In this document: positions 35,960 to 44,461 of the stretch, in pieces
Layout: every line of letters starts with the position of its first letter
Numbering within the stretch: the first letter of the stretch is position 1
NCBI RefSeq assembly: GCF_003369795.1
Contig: NZ_CP026730.1
Span: forward strand, 1,798,001-1,862,000
DNA: 64,000 bases
DNA from: Streptomyces sp. CB09001
Lineage (GTDB): Bacteria; Actinomycetota; Actinomycetes; Streptomycetales; Streptomycetaceae
Reading direction: 5' to 3'
The notes under the pieces: model-generated
What the model was told of the DNA's origin: nothing
Seen by the model: only the letters and a program-made list of their open reading frames with translations
Databases searched by the model: none
Translations under genes and position numbers: made by a program

Positions 35960-37198
35960 GTGGAGCAGCAGAAGGAGCCGTCGCAGGACCGGCCGGCGGG
36001 GGCCGCCTGCCCGGAGTGCGGCACACCCAGGGCGGCGGACAACACCCCGTCCTGCGCCTGCGGAACCAGGGCGTCCGACGCCCTGCGCGACGCACGCACG
36101 GCCCAGGCGGCAGCGGCGGAGGACTTCGATCCGTTGCGCATACGGCCGTACGTCGAGCTGGACGGCACCGACGCCGGGGAGTCTTCGGACACGGCCGGCG
36201 CGTCCGGAGTGTCCGGTGCGGCCGCCGTGTCCGACGTGTCCGGTGAGCGCGGCGCCGCGCCCGCGTCCGATTCCGACCCGGACGCCACCATGACGCTGCG
36301 CGCCGTCGACGCCGGGGCCGGTGCGGGAGCGGGAGCGGGTACAGGTACGGCAGCCGGTACCGATGCCGATGGTGGTGCCGGTGCCGGTGCCGGCTCGCCC
36401 GACGGGGACACGGGAGCGCCCTCGGAAGCGACCTCCGCGCTGCCGACGCCCCTCGCACCCTCGACCGGCTCGCCCAGCGCGCACGACCTGCGCCTGTTCG
36501 ACGCGTCCGCCACCGCGCCCCTCGCGCGGGTGGGCCCGGGGACGGACAGTGCGGGCAGCGGGGGACGGCCGCGGCGGCGGCGCAAGGGCGTCCTGCTGAG
36601 TGCGGCCGGGGCGGTCGTCGTCGTGGTCGGCGCGGCGGGATTCGCGAGCGGGCTGTTCTCGTACGACACCCCGTCGCGGGACGGGGCGCTGCCGGACGAG
36701 GTCCGCGCGAGCGTGCCGGACCCGTCGACCAGCGAGGCCTCCCCTAGCGCGGAACCGAGCGCGTCCTCCGCCTCCCCGTCACCCTCCGCGTCCGCCTCCG
36801 CCTCCGCGTCCGCTTCCCCGTCGGCCGACGCGAGCGCCTCGTCGTCGCCGTCCCCGTCGGCGTCGAGCGCCTCGCCCACCCCGTCCCGGTCGGCCGAGCC
36901 GACGCAGAGCACGAGCGCGCCGACCGACGACGCCCCGCAGGAGTCCGAGGACGACGACCGGGACCCCGGCGGCGGCCCCATGCTGCGCCGCGGCGACCAG
37001 GGCCCGGAGGTGGTGGAACTTCAGCAGCGCCTGAAGGAGAAGTGGATGTACTGGGGCGACCTCGACGGCGACTACAACCGCCAGGTCGAGGACGCCGTCC
37101 GCCAGTACCAGTGGGAGAGCGGCATACGCACCGACAGACTCGGCGTCTACGGCCCGGAGACCCGCCGCAGGCTGGAGTCGGAGACACAGGAGCCGTAG
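35960..37198 (+). CDS. Membrane protein with zinc ribbon, Ser/Ala-rich stalk and peptidoglycan-binding domain
   Basis: 412 residues from GTG 35960, with GGGAGG 9 nt upstream. Order: cytoplasmic zinc-ribbon-like CPECG...CACG (~17-38), acidic Ala/Gly-rich region, one transmembrane helix (~216-240), a ~100-residue Ser/Ala/Pro wall-spanning stalk, and a peptidoglycan_binding_1 domain at the end (MLRRGDQGPEVVELQQRL, YNRQVEDAVRQYQ, GVYGPETRRRLE). It probably links a cytoplasmic or membrane partner to the wall. Divergent from the DHA2 permease. Confidence 0.85.
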   Translation: MEQQKEPSQDRPAGAACPECGTPRAADNTPSCACGTRASDALRDARTAQAAAAEDFDPLRIRPYVELDGTDAGESSDTAGASGVSGAAAVSDVSGERGAAPASDSDPDATMTLRAVDAGAGAGAGAGTGTAAGTDADGGAGAGAGSPDGDTGAPSEATSALPTPLAPSTGSPSAHDLRLFDASATAPLARVGPGTDSAGSGGRPRRRRKGVLLSAAGAVVVVVGAAGFASGLFSYDTPSRDGALPDEVRASVPDPSTSEASPSAEPSASSASPSPSASASASASASPSADASASSSPSPSASSASPTPSRSAEPTQSTSAPTDDAPQESEDDDRDPGGGPMLRRGDQGPEVVELQQRLKEKWMYWGDLDGDYNRQVEDAVRQYQWESGIRTDRLGVYGPETRRRLESETQEP

Positions 37199-37212
37199 CG
37201 GCCGGCGTACCG

Positions 37213-37281
37213 GGCAGGAGCCGTAAGACTCGGCAGCGGTGAAGGCAGGAGCCGTAAGACTCGGCAGCGGTGAAGGCAGGG
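37213..37281. repeat. 31-bp direct repeat, 2.2 copies
   Basis: Two exact 31-bp copies start at 37213 and 37244 (each beginning GGCAGGAGCCGTAAG), plus the first 6 bases of a third at 37275. They lie between the convergent peptidoglycan-binding and HAD genes. Confidence 0.85.
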
Positions 37282-37294
37282 CCCTCGGCCGCCG

Positions 37295-37963
37295 TCAGCC
37301 GATGTGCAGGCGCAGCCCGCCCCCGTCCGCGTCGGCCTCGACGCGCACCCGCGTCAGGTCCTCCACGACCACGTCCGGCCCGTGGAACCCGGCGCGCGGT
37401 CCGACCCCGACGACCCGCATCCCGGCGGCGCGCCCGGCCGCGATACCGGCGCCGGAGTCCTCGAAGACGATGCAGTCGGCGGGGGCGATGCCCAGTTCGG
37501 CGGCGCCCTTGAGGAAGCCCTCCGGGTCGGGCTTGCTCGCGCCGACCGACTCGGCGGTGACCCGGACGTCCGGCTGCGCGAGCCCGGCGGCGGCCATCCG
37601 CGCGGTGGACAGCGCCACGTCGGCCGAGGTCACCAGGGCGTGCGGCACACCGCGCAGCGAGGCGAGGAACTCCGGCGCGCCGGGGATCGCGACGACACCC
37701 TCGGTGTCGGCGGTCTCCTCGGCGAGCATGCGCGCGTTGTCGGCGTGGTTCTGCTCCATGGGCCGGTGCGGCAGCAGCAGCGCCATCGAGGCGTAGCCCT
37801 GCCGTCCGTGGACAACCTTCATGACCTCGTCGCCGTCCAGCCCGTGCCGGTCGGCCCAGCGCCGCCAGACGCGGTCCACGGCGGCGTCCGAGTTGACGAG
37901 GGTGCCGTCCATGTCGAGCAGCAGGGCACGGGCGGGCAGAACGGTGGTGGCGGTGGCCGTCAT
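37295..37963 (-). CDS. HAD-family hydrolase (beta-phosphoglucomutase-like, subfamily IA)
   Basis: 222 residues. Motif I DMDGTLV (nucleophile Asp17, acid Asp19), motif II VTSADVALS, motif III Lys in SKPDPEGF, motif IV FEDSGAGI. The cap lies between motifs I and II. Such enzymes dephosphorylate sugar phosphates or mutarotate phosphoglucose. It is a single-gene unit ahead of the TMEM165 gene; substrate unknown. Confidence 0.9.
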   Translation of the reverse strand: MTATATTVLPARALLLDMDGTLVNSDAAVDRVWRRWADRHGLDGDEVMKVVHGRQGYASMALLLPHRPMEQNHADNARMLAEETADTEGVVAIPGAPEFLASLRGVPHALVTSADVALSTARMAAAGLAQPDVRVTAESVGASKPDPEGFLKGAAELGIAPADCIVFEDSGAGIAAGRAAGMRVVGVGPRAGFHGPDVVVEDLTRVRVEADADGGGLRLHIG

Positions 37964-38100
37964 CGGCAGACTCCAAGGGGCGGGGAGGAAACAAGGCGGC
38001 CCCGCCCGCCGGTCAGGGAGAACGGGCGGGAACCACTTTGTTCATCCACGGTACAAAATAGACCCGGTTCGCGCCACCGGCACGCGCCACCCGTACACAC

Positions 38101-38120
38101 CGCCGGCCGCTCAGCCGGCG
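38101..38120 (-). terminator. Short hairpin at the end of the TMEM165/GDT1 gene
   Basis: CGCCGGC / GCCGGCG with a 6-nt loop, straddling the stop codon. A weak candidate terminator. Confidence 0.4.
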
Positions 38121-38692
38121 ATCGCCTCCCACAGGCTCCACACGCCGAGGCCCAGCATGAGCACGGCCGCGATCTTCGTGATCAGCCCGAGCGGCACCCG
38201 CTTCATCAGGGCCTTTCCACCGACGATGCCGAGCCCGGCCACCGCCCACAGTGCGAGCACCGCGCCGAGGCCGACGGAGAGCGGATCGTCGTAACGGGCC
38301 GCGAGGTTGGCCGTCATGATCTGCGTCAGATCGCCGAACTCGGCGACCAGGATGAGCATGAAGCCCGCCCCGGCGACCTTCCAGAAGGACTGGTCCTCCG
38401 GCTTGCGGACCTCCCCGTCCTCGTCGTCCTTCTTCATCAGCAGCACGGCGGCACCGCCGAGGAACAGCACACCGGTGATCGCGTGCACGAGCTGCTGCGG
38501 CAGCAGGGTCAGCACGCTGCCGGCCGCGACGGCCAGCACGACGTGCAGCAGGAAGGCGGCGGCGACGCCCGCGAAGACGTACGAGGCGCGGTAGCGGGTG
38601 CCGAGGACGAGGCCGGCGAGGGCGGTCTTGTCCGGCAGTTCGGCGAGGAAGACGACGCCGAAGACGAGCGCCGTCACGGTCAGGCTGATCAA
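38111..38692 (-). CDS. TMEM165/GDT1 (UPF0016)-family cation exporter
   Basis: 193 residues from TTG 38692 with GAGGA just upstream. Six membrane helices in two repeats, each with the family's metal-binding signature: ELPDKT (~18-23) and EFGDLTQ (~117-123). A charged cytoplasmic loop (KKDDEDGEVRKPED) lies between them. Bacterial members such as MneA export manganese, and the yybP-ykoY Mn2+ riboswitch upstream supports that role here. Confidence 0.92.
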   Translation of the reverse strand: MISLTVTALVFGVVFLAELPDKTALAGLVLGTRYRASYVFAGVAAAFLLHVVLAVAAGSVLTLLPQQLVHAITGVLFLGGAAVLLMKKDDEDGEVRKPEDQSFWKVAGAGFMLILVAEFGDLTQIMTANLAARYDDPLSVGLGAVLALWAVAGLGIVGGKALMKRVPLGLITKIAAVLMLGLGVWSLWEAIAG

Positions 38693-38784
38693 GATTCCTC
38701 AATCGGTCGGGGCCACCCCACCGAGAGTGCTGATTGCGCGGATTCCACAACCTCCGCGACGCGCGACACCTCGGCACGGCAGCA

Positions 38785-38936
38785 CACGGATCCACCCCTG
38801 CCGTACGGCACGGGCGTGCACTGCTTGCCGAAGGTCTCGCTGGCCTGCCTCGCGTGCGAGGCCTGCCTCCGGGCGCCGGCTCAGGCGGGCTGAGCAGTAT
38901 GTCGACGGTCCGGCGAAGAGCTACTCCCCTTCTGCG
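38785..38936 (-). promoter_or_regulatory. yybP-ykoY manganese riboswitch
   Basis: On the minus strand the conserved pieces appear in order: AAGGGGAGTAGC (near 38931-38920), CGTCGACATAC (near 38908-38898), a GC-rich paired region, then GAGACCTTCGG (near 38838-38827) and GGGTGGATCC. The GGGGAGTAGC loop and the second loop with GACC-TT match the Mn2+-sensing yybP-ykoY class. A GGCAG...CTGCC stem (38777-38803) could be the expression platform. It lies in the 5' leader of the TMEM165 gene, the class's most common target. Confidence 0.82.
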
Positions 38937-38960
38937 CCGTCCATAGTACGCGAACCCGCC

Positions 38961-39092
38961 GCCGGGACCGAGGGCCGAAAGTCCCGCGCCGAGCCCCGCC
39001 GGGACCGAGGGCCGAAAGTCCCGCGCCGAGCCCCGCCGGGACCGAGGGCCGAAAGTCCCGCGCCGAGCCCCGCCGGGTCCCGCGCCGAGCCC
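38961..39092. repeat. 37-bp tandem repeat (3 full copies plus a shortened one)
   Basis: Exact copies begin at 38961, 38998 and 39035; a fourth at 39072 lacks 15 internal bases. Read on the minus strand each full unit contains GGGACTTTCGGCCCT, an imperfect palindrome resembling DosR/DevR-type boxes. It lies between the riboswitch leader and the HNH nuclease gene, so it could serve either. Confidence 0.85.
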
Positions 39093-39242
39093 GTCAAAGT
39101 CCTGTGACGAGTCTCGTCGCACTCCTAGACGTGCCATGCACACGTCACTAACTTCTTTCCGGCCGCACACCTGTGCGCCATGCGGCGTCGCGAGCATTCC
39201 CCTGCCCGCGTCCCAACACCCCCACACCTCAAGGGAGTTCGC

Positions 39243-39613
39243 ATGCCGAAGTTCTACGCGCGTCGACGGCTCGGTTTCCTCGCCGCGTTCACCGGGCTCA
39301 TAGCCTCCGCCGGGCTCCTCAACGGCCCGGCCGCCTCCGCCGCTCTCCCCACCCCGGTCAGCGCCGCCACCGCCCGCACCTACCTCGCCTCCCTCACGGT
39401 GGCCACCGAGGACCGCACCGGCTACGACCGCGACCTCTTCCCGCACTGGATCACCCAGTCCGGCACCTGCAACACCCGCGAGACGATCCTCAAGCGCGAC
39501 GGCACGAACGTCGTCACCGACTCCTCCTGCGCCGCCACCAGCGGCAGTTGGTACTCCCCCTACGACGGCGCCACCTGGTCCGCCTCCTCCGACGTCGACA
39601 TCGACCACCTGGT
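39243..39613 (+). pseudogene. 5' part of secreted HNH (DUF1524-type) nuclease gene, interrupted by transposon
   Basis: ATG 39243 with AAGGGAG upstream; signal peptide to about residue 34. The nuclease domain proceeds to DIDHLV, the first half of the HNH active site (His122), where codon 124 is split by the inserted element. Read-through gives a dead 133-residue product ending at 39644. The missing part is at 44462-44735; joined, the two make 214 intact codons. Confidence 0.92.
39606..39613. repeat. Left junction repeat of the Tn554-like element
   Basis: CACCTGGT, identical to 44454-44461; one copy belongs to the HNH gene (codons for His-Leu-Val). Confidence 0.8.
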
Positions 39614-39717
39614 ATCTGCGACCGCGACAGCGAGGATTCACTGAATCACGAGGTGAGAGCGTCTGCGGCATGCCGCTGACATCGGGTTTGCTATTGATTT
39701 GAGTGGGGGACCTGGCG

Positions 39718-40479
39718 TCAGAAAGGGGGATCGTCGCCGTAGGAAGTAGTCGTAGCCCATTCCGTTCCGTCAAACTCCGAGTCACAGAACTCGAACGGGT
39801 TGCGCCGCACCTCTATCCCTGAGGTGTCTTCGCCCCAGGTCTGCAAGGTCTCAAGCGCCAACTCCTGATGTTGCCATCGCTCGCTCGTGGCCAGCACACT
39901 CCGCACGAGCGGAACGAGGTCCTTCTGGTGGTGAACCAGGCGTGCGTCATCGAGCAGCGGGATGCACGCAGTGACGACCGCGACGCGCACTTGGGGGTCT
40001 GGGTCGTCAAGATACGGGGAGATTTCGCCGAAAAGCTGCGAACGGATGCGGCGGATCCCGTTGAACGGCGGATAGTCCTCGGGCGGGAACCCGTGACGGC
40101 GGCTGATCTTCTCGGCTTCGTTGTCGACCTCTCTGGCCACCGATCCCAGCCAGTCCACCAGTTCGGCGCGCATCGTCCCAGGAGCACAGTTCCTTCCGTC
40201 GACAGGCAGCCTGGTCCGGGGATCGGCGAGGATCCCGGCCACATACAACGCAGCAGGGACAGTCGCCTCGTACAGGGTGTTCTGGTGGTGGACTACGTGG
40301 TCCAGATAGTCCAGCGCTCTGGATCTCACGGCTTGGTCAGTGTCCAGAAGCCCGATCAGCATCTCGCGGGCGTCATCGGCTTTCCCCATGGCGTGGCCCA
40401 GTGCAGCCCAGTTTGTGCCAGCAAGCACGGCTGCGGGATCGGGTATGCCTTCGGAGTCAGAGGCTGCTGCGCTTGTCAC
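39718..40479 (-). CDS. Cargo gene: HEAT-like, immunity-type protein
   Basis: 253 residues, GTG 40479, 21 bp after the TnpC-like gene and in its direction. Helical pairs such as VRSRALDYLDHVVHHQ and DPDPQVRVAVVTACIPLLDD look like HEAT/PBS-lyase repeats. The acidic C-terminus ends in many Asp/Glu/Thr. Proteins of this kind are annotated as immunity or bacteriocin-resistance-like in toxin loci; here no toxin gene accompanies it. Function is not known and it may be the element's passenger benefit gene. Confidence 0.65.
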   Translation of the reverse strand: MTSAAASDSEGIPDPAAVLAGTNWAALGHAMGKADDAREMLIGLLDTDQAVRSRALDYLDHVVHHQNTLYEATVPAALYVAGILADPRTRLPVDGRNCAPGTMRAELVDWLGSVAREVDNEAEKISRRHGFPPEDYPPFNGIRRIRSQLFGEISPYLDDPDPQVRVAVVTACIPLLDDARLVHHQKDLVPLVRSVLATSERWQHQELALETLQTWGEDTSGIEVRRNPFEFCDSEFDGTEWATTTSYGDDPPF

Positions 40480-40500
40480 GCCTGGAGTATGGCAGCGGCG

Positions 40501-40908
40501 TCAGTCAGGTTCGTGGCGGGCCAGACGCCTGCGGAGTTCGAGGTTTTCTCCCTGCGCGGCTTCCAGTGCCTTGCGCAGCCTCGTCACCTCGGCACGGTGC
40601 GCCTCCTGCTGCCGCGTGAGGCGGGCGCTCAGTGCCCTCACCGCGGCGGAGGTCGAGGAGTCGCCCGGCGGATTCGCAGGCCCCGCCGGAACCGGTCCGG
40701 TCTTGGCTCGGTGCCGCTCGATCTGCGTCCGAAGTTCCGGGCTCCTGTAGAGGAAGTCCGTACTCACCCCGGCCTGGCGGGCCACGGCGGTGAAGCTGAT
40801 GGGCTTGCCCGCCCTGGCCAGCTCGGCGAGGGCAGTGCGCGCCCGCTTCTCGGCTTCCTGGGTACGGGCGCGGGTGGCCTGGCGAAGGTGCTTGGGCAGC
40901 GGCGTCAT
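40501..40908 (-). CDS. tnpC: TnpC-like transposition helper (DUF6262)
   Basis: 135 residues. A short helix-turn-helix-like segment (ISFTAVARQAGVSTDFLYRSPEL) is followed by a Pro/Ser linker and a C-terminal coiled coil (~90-132). This matches the small third protein of Tn554-type elements, which affects efficiency and orientation of insertion. It lies 29 bp after the large recombinase gene. Confidence 0.82.
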   Translation of the reverse strand: MTPLPKHLRQATRARTQEAEKRARTALAELARAGKPISFTAVARQAGVSTDFLYRSPELRTQIERHRAKTGPVPAGPANPPGDSSTSAAVRALSARLTRQQEAHRAEVTRLRKALEAAQGENLELRRRLARHEPD

Positions 40909-40937
40909 GTGGTCGGCTCCTGTTGTCGGGCAGCGGG

Positions 40938-43157
40938 CTACGGTTCGGGGCGATCGGCAGCGCCTGCCCCGCGAACCGCCCGGAGGTGGCCGTCCTCGTG
41001 GACGCTGACCTGGTCCAGGGCGACGAGGACCTTGGTCAGCGCGCGGGTCTCGGCGAGGCGGCCGGCGAGCCAGATGTTGTCCTCACCCATCGGCTCCCCG
41101 TGCCGGGCGGTGAACTGGGTCTGGCGGCGCGCGATCAGCGCTTCGGACTGCTGGAGCTGGTGCTGGAGTTCGTCGCGGTGGCTGGTGTCGGTGACGAACT
41201 TGTCGCAGGTGAGGCAGGCGTTGCCCTTGGAGCAGACCTGCCGGGGCGGCAGCATGCACCAGCCGTTGGGCAGCACTCGGTCGGCCCGCTGGTCCAGGTG
41301 GAGGAGGTCGTAGAGGTCGCTGGGGTTCACCTCGGCGGTCCGGCCGTCGGCCGTCACCTTCTTGTAGCGGAGGAACTCGCGCTCGGCCGTCACGGCCAGG
41401 GTCTTGGCGTAGTGCATGGTCATGGCCGGTGTGACATGTCCCAGGTAGCGCATGACGACGTGGATCGGGACCCCGGCGTTGATCAGGTCGGTCGCCCGGG
41501 TGTGCCGGAAGGTGTGGGTCTTCGAGATCTTGACAGGGCGGCCGACACTGTCGGTGATCGCCAGCTTCTCGGTCAGTACGCCAAGGCGACTGTGAAACGT
41601 CGCCGAAGCGTAGGGCCTCTTCCCGAGCCGGTTGTTCTTGGTCTGCAGGAACAGATACGGCGGTTCAGTGCCCTCTGGGGAGCCCTGCGCGGCGATGAAC
41701 TCGCGGGCCCACTTCTGCTGGAGACGGATGATGTCGACGATCTCCTGGTCGACAGGGATCGTCGGCGGCTCGCCACCGGTGATCTTCGTCTGCTGATAGG
41801 CGAGCCGGGCCACGAAACCGTCCGGCCCCTTGTCCTTCTGTTTCCCCGTGGTCAGCAGCGGCAGCAGCGGTTCGAAGTCCATCATCAGGACCTCGTTCAT
41901 GCGCCGGCCCGTTCGGATGAGCAGCATCAACGCATGGAAAGCCTGCCGGTCATCAAGGCCTCCCTCGGCTTTGGAGGCCGCGAGTACCCCGGAACCCGCC
42001 GCGATCGTACTGATCACCTCGTCCTCCAGGGCCATGTCGTCCGGGAGCTGGTTGGTGAGTCGCGGCTTGTCTTCCAAGCGGAACAGCACCGTGTGCTCCA
42101 GGCCAAGTCCGGCCCAGCGCCGGTCACCGAGAACCGAGACCGCCTCGGCACGGTTGTCGTAGATCCACCGGTAGAACGCCTCGATGGTCACCAGCGGGCC
42201 CCGTCGGCTGTTCTTCGCCAGCCTGCCGCCCTTGTTCGGGCCGGTCATCGCGGTGTGACTGTTGAGTGAGGTCACAAACCCGAGCAGCCAGGGCCGAAGC
42301 TTCTCCGGTGAGTCGACGAGTTGAGGACCGGCGCAGCCTGCTTCGTCGATGTACCACTGGAACCACTTCAGGTGATCCAGCCTGCTCTTCACCGACGACC
42401 ACACGTACCGCTCGGTCGACAACTGGACGGACAGCCACCACTTTGCGGCTTCCCGGAACCAGCCTGTCGTGAGCTGGCTGAAGTTGGCCACCGTGCGGCC
42501 ATTGGGCTCGTGCTCCCGTTGCGGGATGCGCCGGTCCAGAGCGGGGTTCCAGACGTTCAACCGCCACCACTCCCCGTCGTGGTAGGCGTGGGCAAGACGG
42601 TCTTGCACGTGCTTCAGGCCGTTCTCGACCCATGCCGGTAGATGGGGGTTGGCTGAAGTGTGGGTGCGCATCAGCGCTCCCCTGACCTCTCGCCCCCATT
42701 CCTCGTGCGTCAGAGCCGTCAGCGACCGCGCTGTCCGTGCCACGGAACTGCCGTGCTCAACCGCAAGAACAAGACCCCGCCGCAGCTCACCCAGGCGATT
42801 GGTGTTGATGCTGTATCCGTCGGCGACCTGTTGGTCGATGAACCAGGCCATTTCCCAGGTCATCGGCTCCGGGAGTCCTCGGAGGCTGAGGGACTGGGTG
42901 TACCAGCCCCGGCTCTTGTCGATCGTTCGGACGATGAACGCCTGACGGTAGTCCTCGGGCATGTTCGCGGAGTCGAAGTGATCCCGCCGGTGTTCCTCAG
43001 GCAGGCTCTCCCAGAGCCGCCTCGCCCGCTCCTCGCTGAAAAGCTCAGCGATCGGCAGCCGCGGGTCCCGTTTGTCCCGGCGATTGCGCTCACGAACCCT
43101 TGGAGCCTGCGCCCTCTGTTCGGGCAATGATGTGACGGTCTTCCGCTCAACGCTCAC
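40938..43157 (-). CDS. tnpB: Large tyrosine recombinase, TnpB-like
   Basis: 739 residues. The long N-terminal region is specific to this class. The catalytic domain has Arg I in IRTGRRMNEVLMMDF, the HxxR box HTFRHTRATDLI, GH in RYLGHVTPAMT and the nucleophile Tyr in MHYAKT. A Cys-rich tail (CSKGNACLTCDKF) suggests a zinc knuckle. It starts inside the end of the TnpA-like gene (11-bp overlap), so the two are probably co-translated and act together as a heteromeric integrase. Confidence 0.88.
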   Translation of the reverse strand: MSVERKTVTSLPEQRAQAPRVRERNRRDKRDPRLPIAELFSEERARRLWESLPEEHRRDHFDSANMPEDYRQAFIVRTIDKSRGWYTQSLSLRGLPEPMTWEMAWFIDQQVADGYSINTNRLGELRRGLVLAVEHGSSVARTARSLTALTHEEWGREVRGALMRTHTSANPHLPAWVENGLKHVQDRLAHAYHDGEWWRLNVWNPALDRRIPQREHEPNGRTVANFSQLTTGWFREAAKWWLSVQLSTERYVWSSVKSRLDHLKWFQWYIDEAGCAGPQLVDSPEKLRPWLLGFVTSLNSHTAMTGPNKGGRLAKNSRRGPLVTIEAFYRWIYDNRAEAVSVLGDRRWAGLGLEHTVLFRLEDKPRLTNQLPDDMALEDEVISTIAAGSGVLAASKAEGGLDDRQAFHALMLLIRTGRRMNEVLMMDFEPLLPLLTTGKQKDKGPDGFVARLAYQQTKITGGEPPTIPVDQEIVDIIRLQQKWAREFIAAQGSPEGTEPPYLFLQTKNNRLGKRPYASATFHSRLGVLTEKLAITDSVGRPVKISKTHTFRHTRATDLINAGVPIHVVMRYLGHVTPAMTMHYAKTLAVTAEREFLRYKKVTADGRTAEVNPSDLYDLLHLDQRADRVLPNGWCMLPPRQVCSKGNACLTCDKFVTDTSHRDELQHQLQQSEALIARRQTQFTARHGEPMGEDNIWLAGRLAETRALTKVLVALDQVSVHEDGHLRAVRGAGAADRPEP

Positions 43158-44340
43158 TGTCAGCTCCCCACGCCTTCGTGATCTCCTGCCAATCCGCGCA
43201 CGCCCGGAGCTCCGCGTCCTCGGTCACATGGGCGTACGTGTTGATCGTGGTCTGGATGTCCGCGTGGCCGAGCCTGCGGCTGACCACGTGCATCGGCACT
43301 CCGGACAGCAGCAGGGCCGTGGCGTGGGTGTGCCGGTACCAGTGCGGGGTCATGCCCGGTGGCAGGCCGGGGACGTGCTGCTTCCGCGCGGCCAGGTGCT
43401 TATAGACGCTCTCCGCCCTGAGCGGCGCGAACCGGCGTCCGCGGTGCAGGTTGCAGAAGATGTACGCGTCGTCCCAGTCGTCCAGCTCGACGTCTGCACC
43501 GGCCTCGCACAGTGCCCAGACCCAGTCGCCGTAAAGGCGGTCCAGAACCGAGCCGACGAAGACGCGGCGGTGACCGCTCTTGGCCCGCAGGCCGTGCGGG
43601 TGGTCCTCACGGTGGACGACCTCGACCTGCGCGGTCGTACCCGTGCCGGTCTTCCAATCGCGGTGCCGCAGGCCAAGGGCCTCGCCGAGCCGCAGCCCGG
43701 TCTCCTCCAGCAGGGTCCACAGCAGGCGGTACCGCAGTTCGCCCGACCAGACCGCGCCTGCCGCGTCCCAGGACGCCTCCGCCTCACGGATCGCTGCCAT
43801 CTGAGCGGGCAGCAGCACCGGCACCGGTTTCGCCCGGACCCGGATCTTGACCACGCTCGAACGGCGTCCGGCCCTGCGCGCCACGTGTTCCAGGAACGGC
43901 AGGTAGCTTCCCGGCCTGGCCCTCACCGTCTCGTACAGCCGTCCCGCGACCTCGACCCCGCGCGAGGCGTGATAGCGGTAGAAGCCCATGACCGCGCGGG
44001 CCCGGCTCGCCACGGTCGCGTCGGCCGCCTTCACGACCTCATGGAGCGGAACCACGTCCTCAGCCACACTTCCGCGACGCAACTGCCCGACAAAGGTGCC
44101 GAGTTCAGTCACTCCGATGGCGTCCCACGCCTGCGCCCGACGCTCCAGAAACGTCCACCACAGGGCCAGGCCCCGCGCGTAGCTCTTGAGGGTGTTGGGT
44201 GAGCAGTCCCTCGATCTCAGGTACTCCAGGTACTGCTCGACCGGCTCCGCTACACGGTAGTCCTCGCCGACGACCGTCCACGTCACGCCTTCACCGGTGA
44301 CCACCCGCTGCGTACTTGCCACCGCCACCCCGTCCGTCAT
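43147..44340 (-). CDS. tnpA: Tyrosine recombinase, TnpA-like
   Basis: 397 residues from ATG 44340 (MTDGVAVAS); the open frame reaches 44442, but this ATG has GTGAGGTG upstream. SAM-like N-terminal core-binding domain (YLEYLRSRDCSPNTLKSYAR). Catalytic Arg I in EETGLRLGEAL, HxxR box HWYRHTHATALLL, GH in RRLGHADIQTT and Tyr in INTYAHV. It is first gene of the element, with its promoter in 44341-44461 at the right end. Confidence 0.88.
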   Translation of the reverse strand: MTDGVAVASTQRVVTGEGVTWTVVGEDYRVAEPVEQYLEYLRSRDCSPNTLKSYARGLALWWTFLERRAQAWDAIGVTELGTFVGQLRRGSVAEDVVPLHEVVKAADATVASRARAVMGFYRYHASRGVEVAGRLYETVRARPGSYLPFLEHVARRAGRRSSVVKIRVRAKPVPVLLPAQMAAIREAEASWDAAGAVWSGELRYRLLWTLLEETGLRLGEALGLRHRDWKTGTGTTAQVEVVHREDHPHGLRAKSGHRRVFVGSVLDRLYGDWVWALCEAGADVELDDWDDAYIFCNLHRGRRFAPLRAESVYKHLAARKQHVPGLPPGMTPHWYRHTHATALLLSGVPMHVVSRRLGHADIQTTINTYAHVTEDAELRACADWQEITKAWGADSER

Positions 44341-44453
44341 CGCTGTCAGCGGCACCTCACCGCTGCACCGGATAACGCACCGCTCACAGGAAGGACACGG
44401 CCCACCACGCCACGTCACAGACGTCAGCGGCACCAAAAACAAGGTGCGGATAA

Positions 44454-44461
44454 CACCTGGT
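44454..44461. repeat. Right junction repeat of the Tn554-like element
   Basis: CACCTGGT, the second copy. Confidence 0.8.

Larger units (their letters stand above)
39614..44461 (-). mobile_element. Tn554-like transposon inserted in an HNH nuclease gene (4848 bp)
   Basis: Four genes all on the minus strand: tyrosine recombinase A, large tyrosine recombinase B, DUF6262/TnpC-like helper and a HEAT-like cargo gene. This is the tnpA-tnpB-tnpC order of Tn554. The ends lack inverted repeats, as in that family. The same 8 bp (CACCTGGT) occurs at both junctions, and deleting 39614-44461 restores the host reading frame exactly. The true crossover could be anywhere in the 8 bp. Confidence 0.88.

Noticed and set aside
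38961..39092. CRISPR array
   Set aside because: The repeats are directly adjacent with no spacers and no cas genes; a simple tandem repeat.
39173..39679. 168-codon frame overlapping the HNH fragment
   Set aside because: Arg/His/Pro-rich shadow frame; the real frame has signal peptide and HNH motif.
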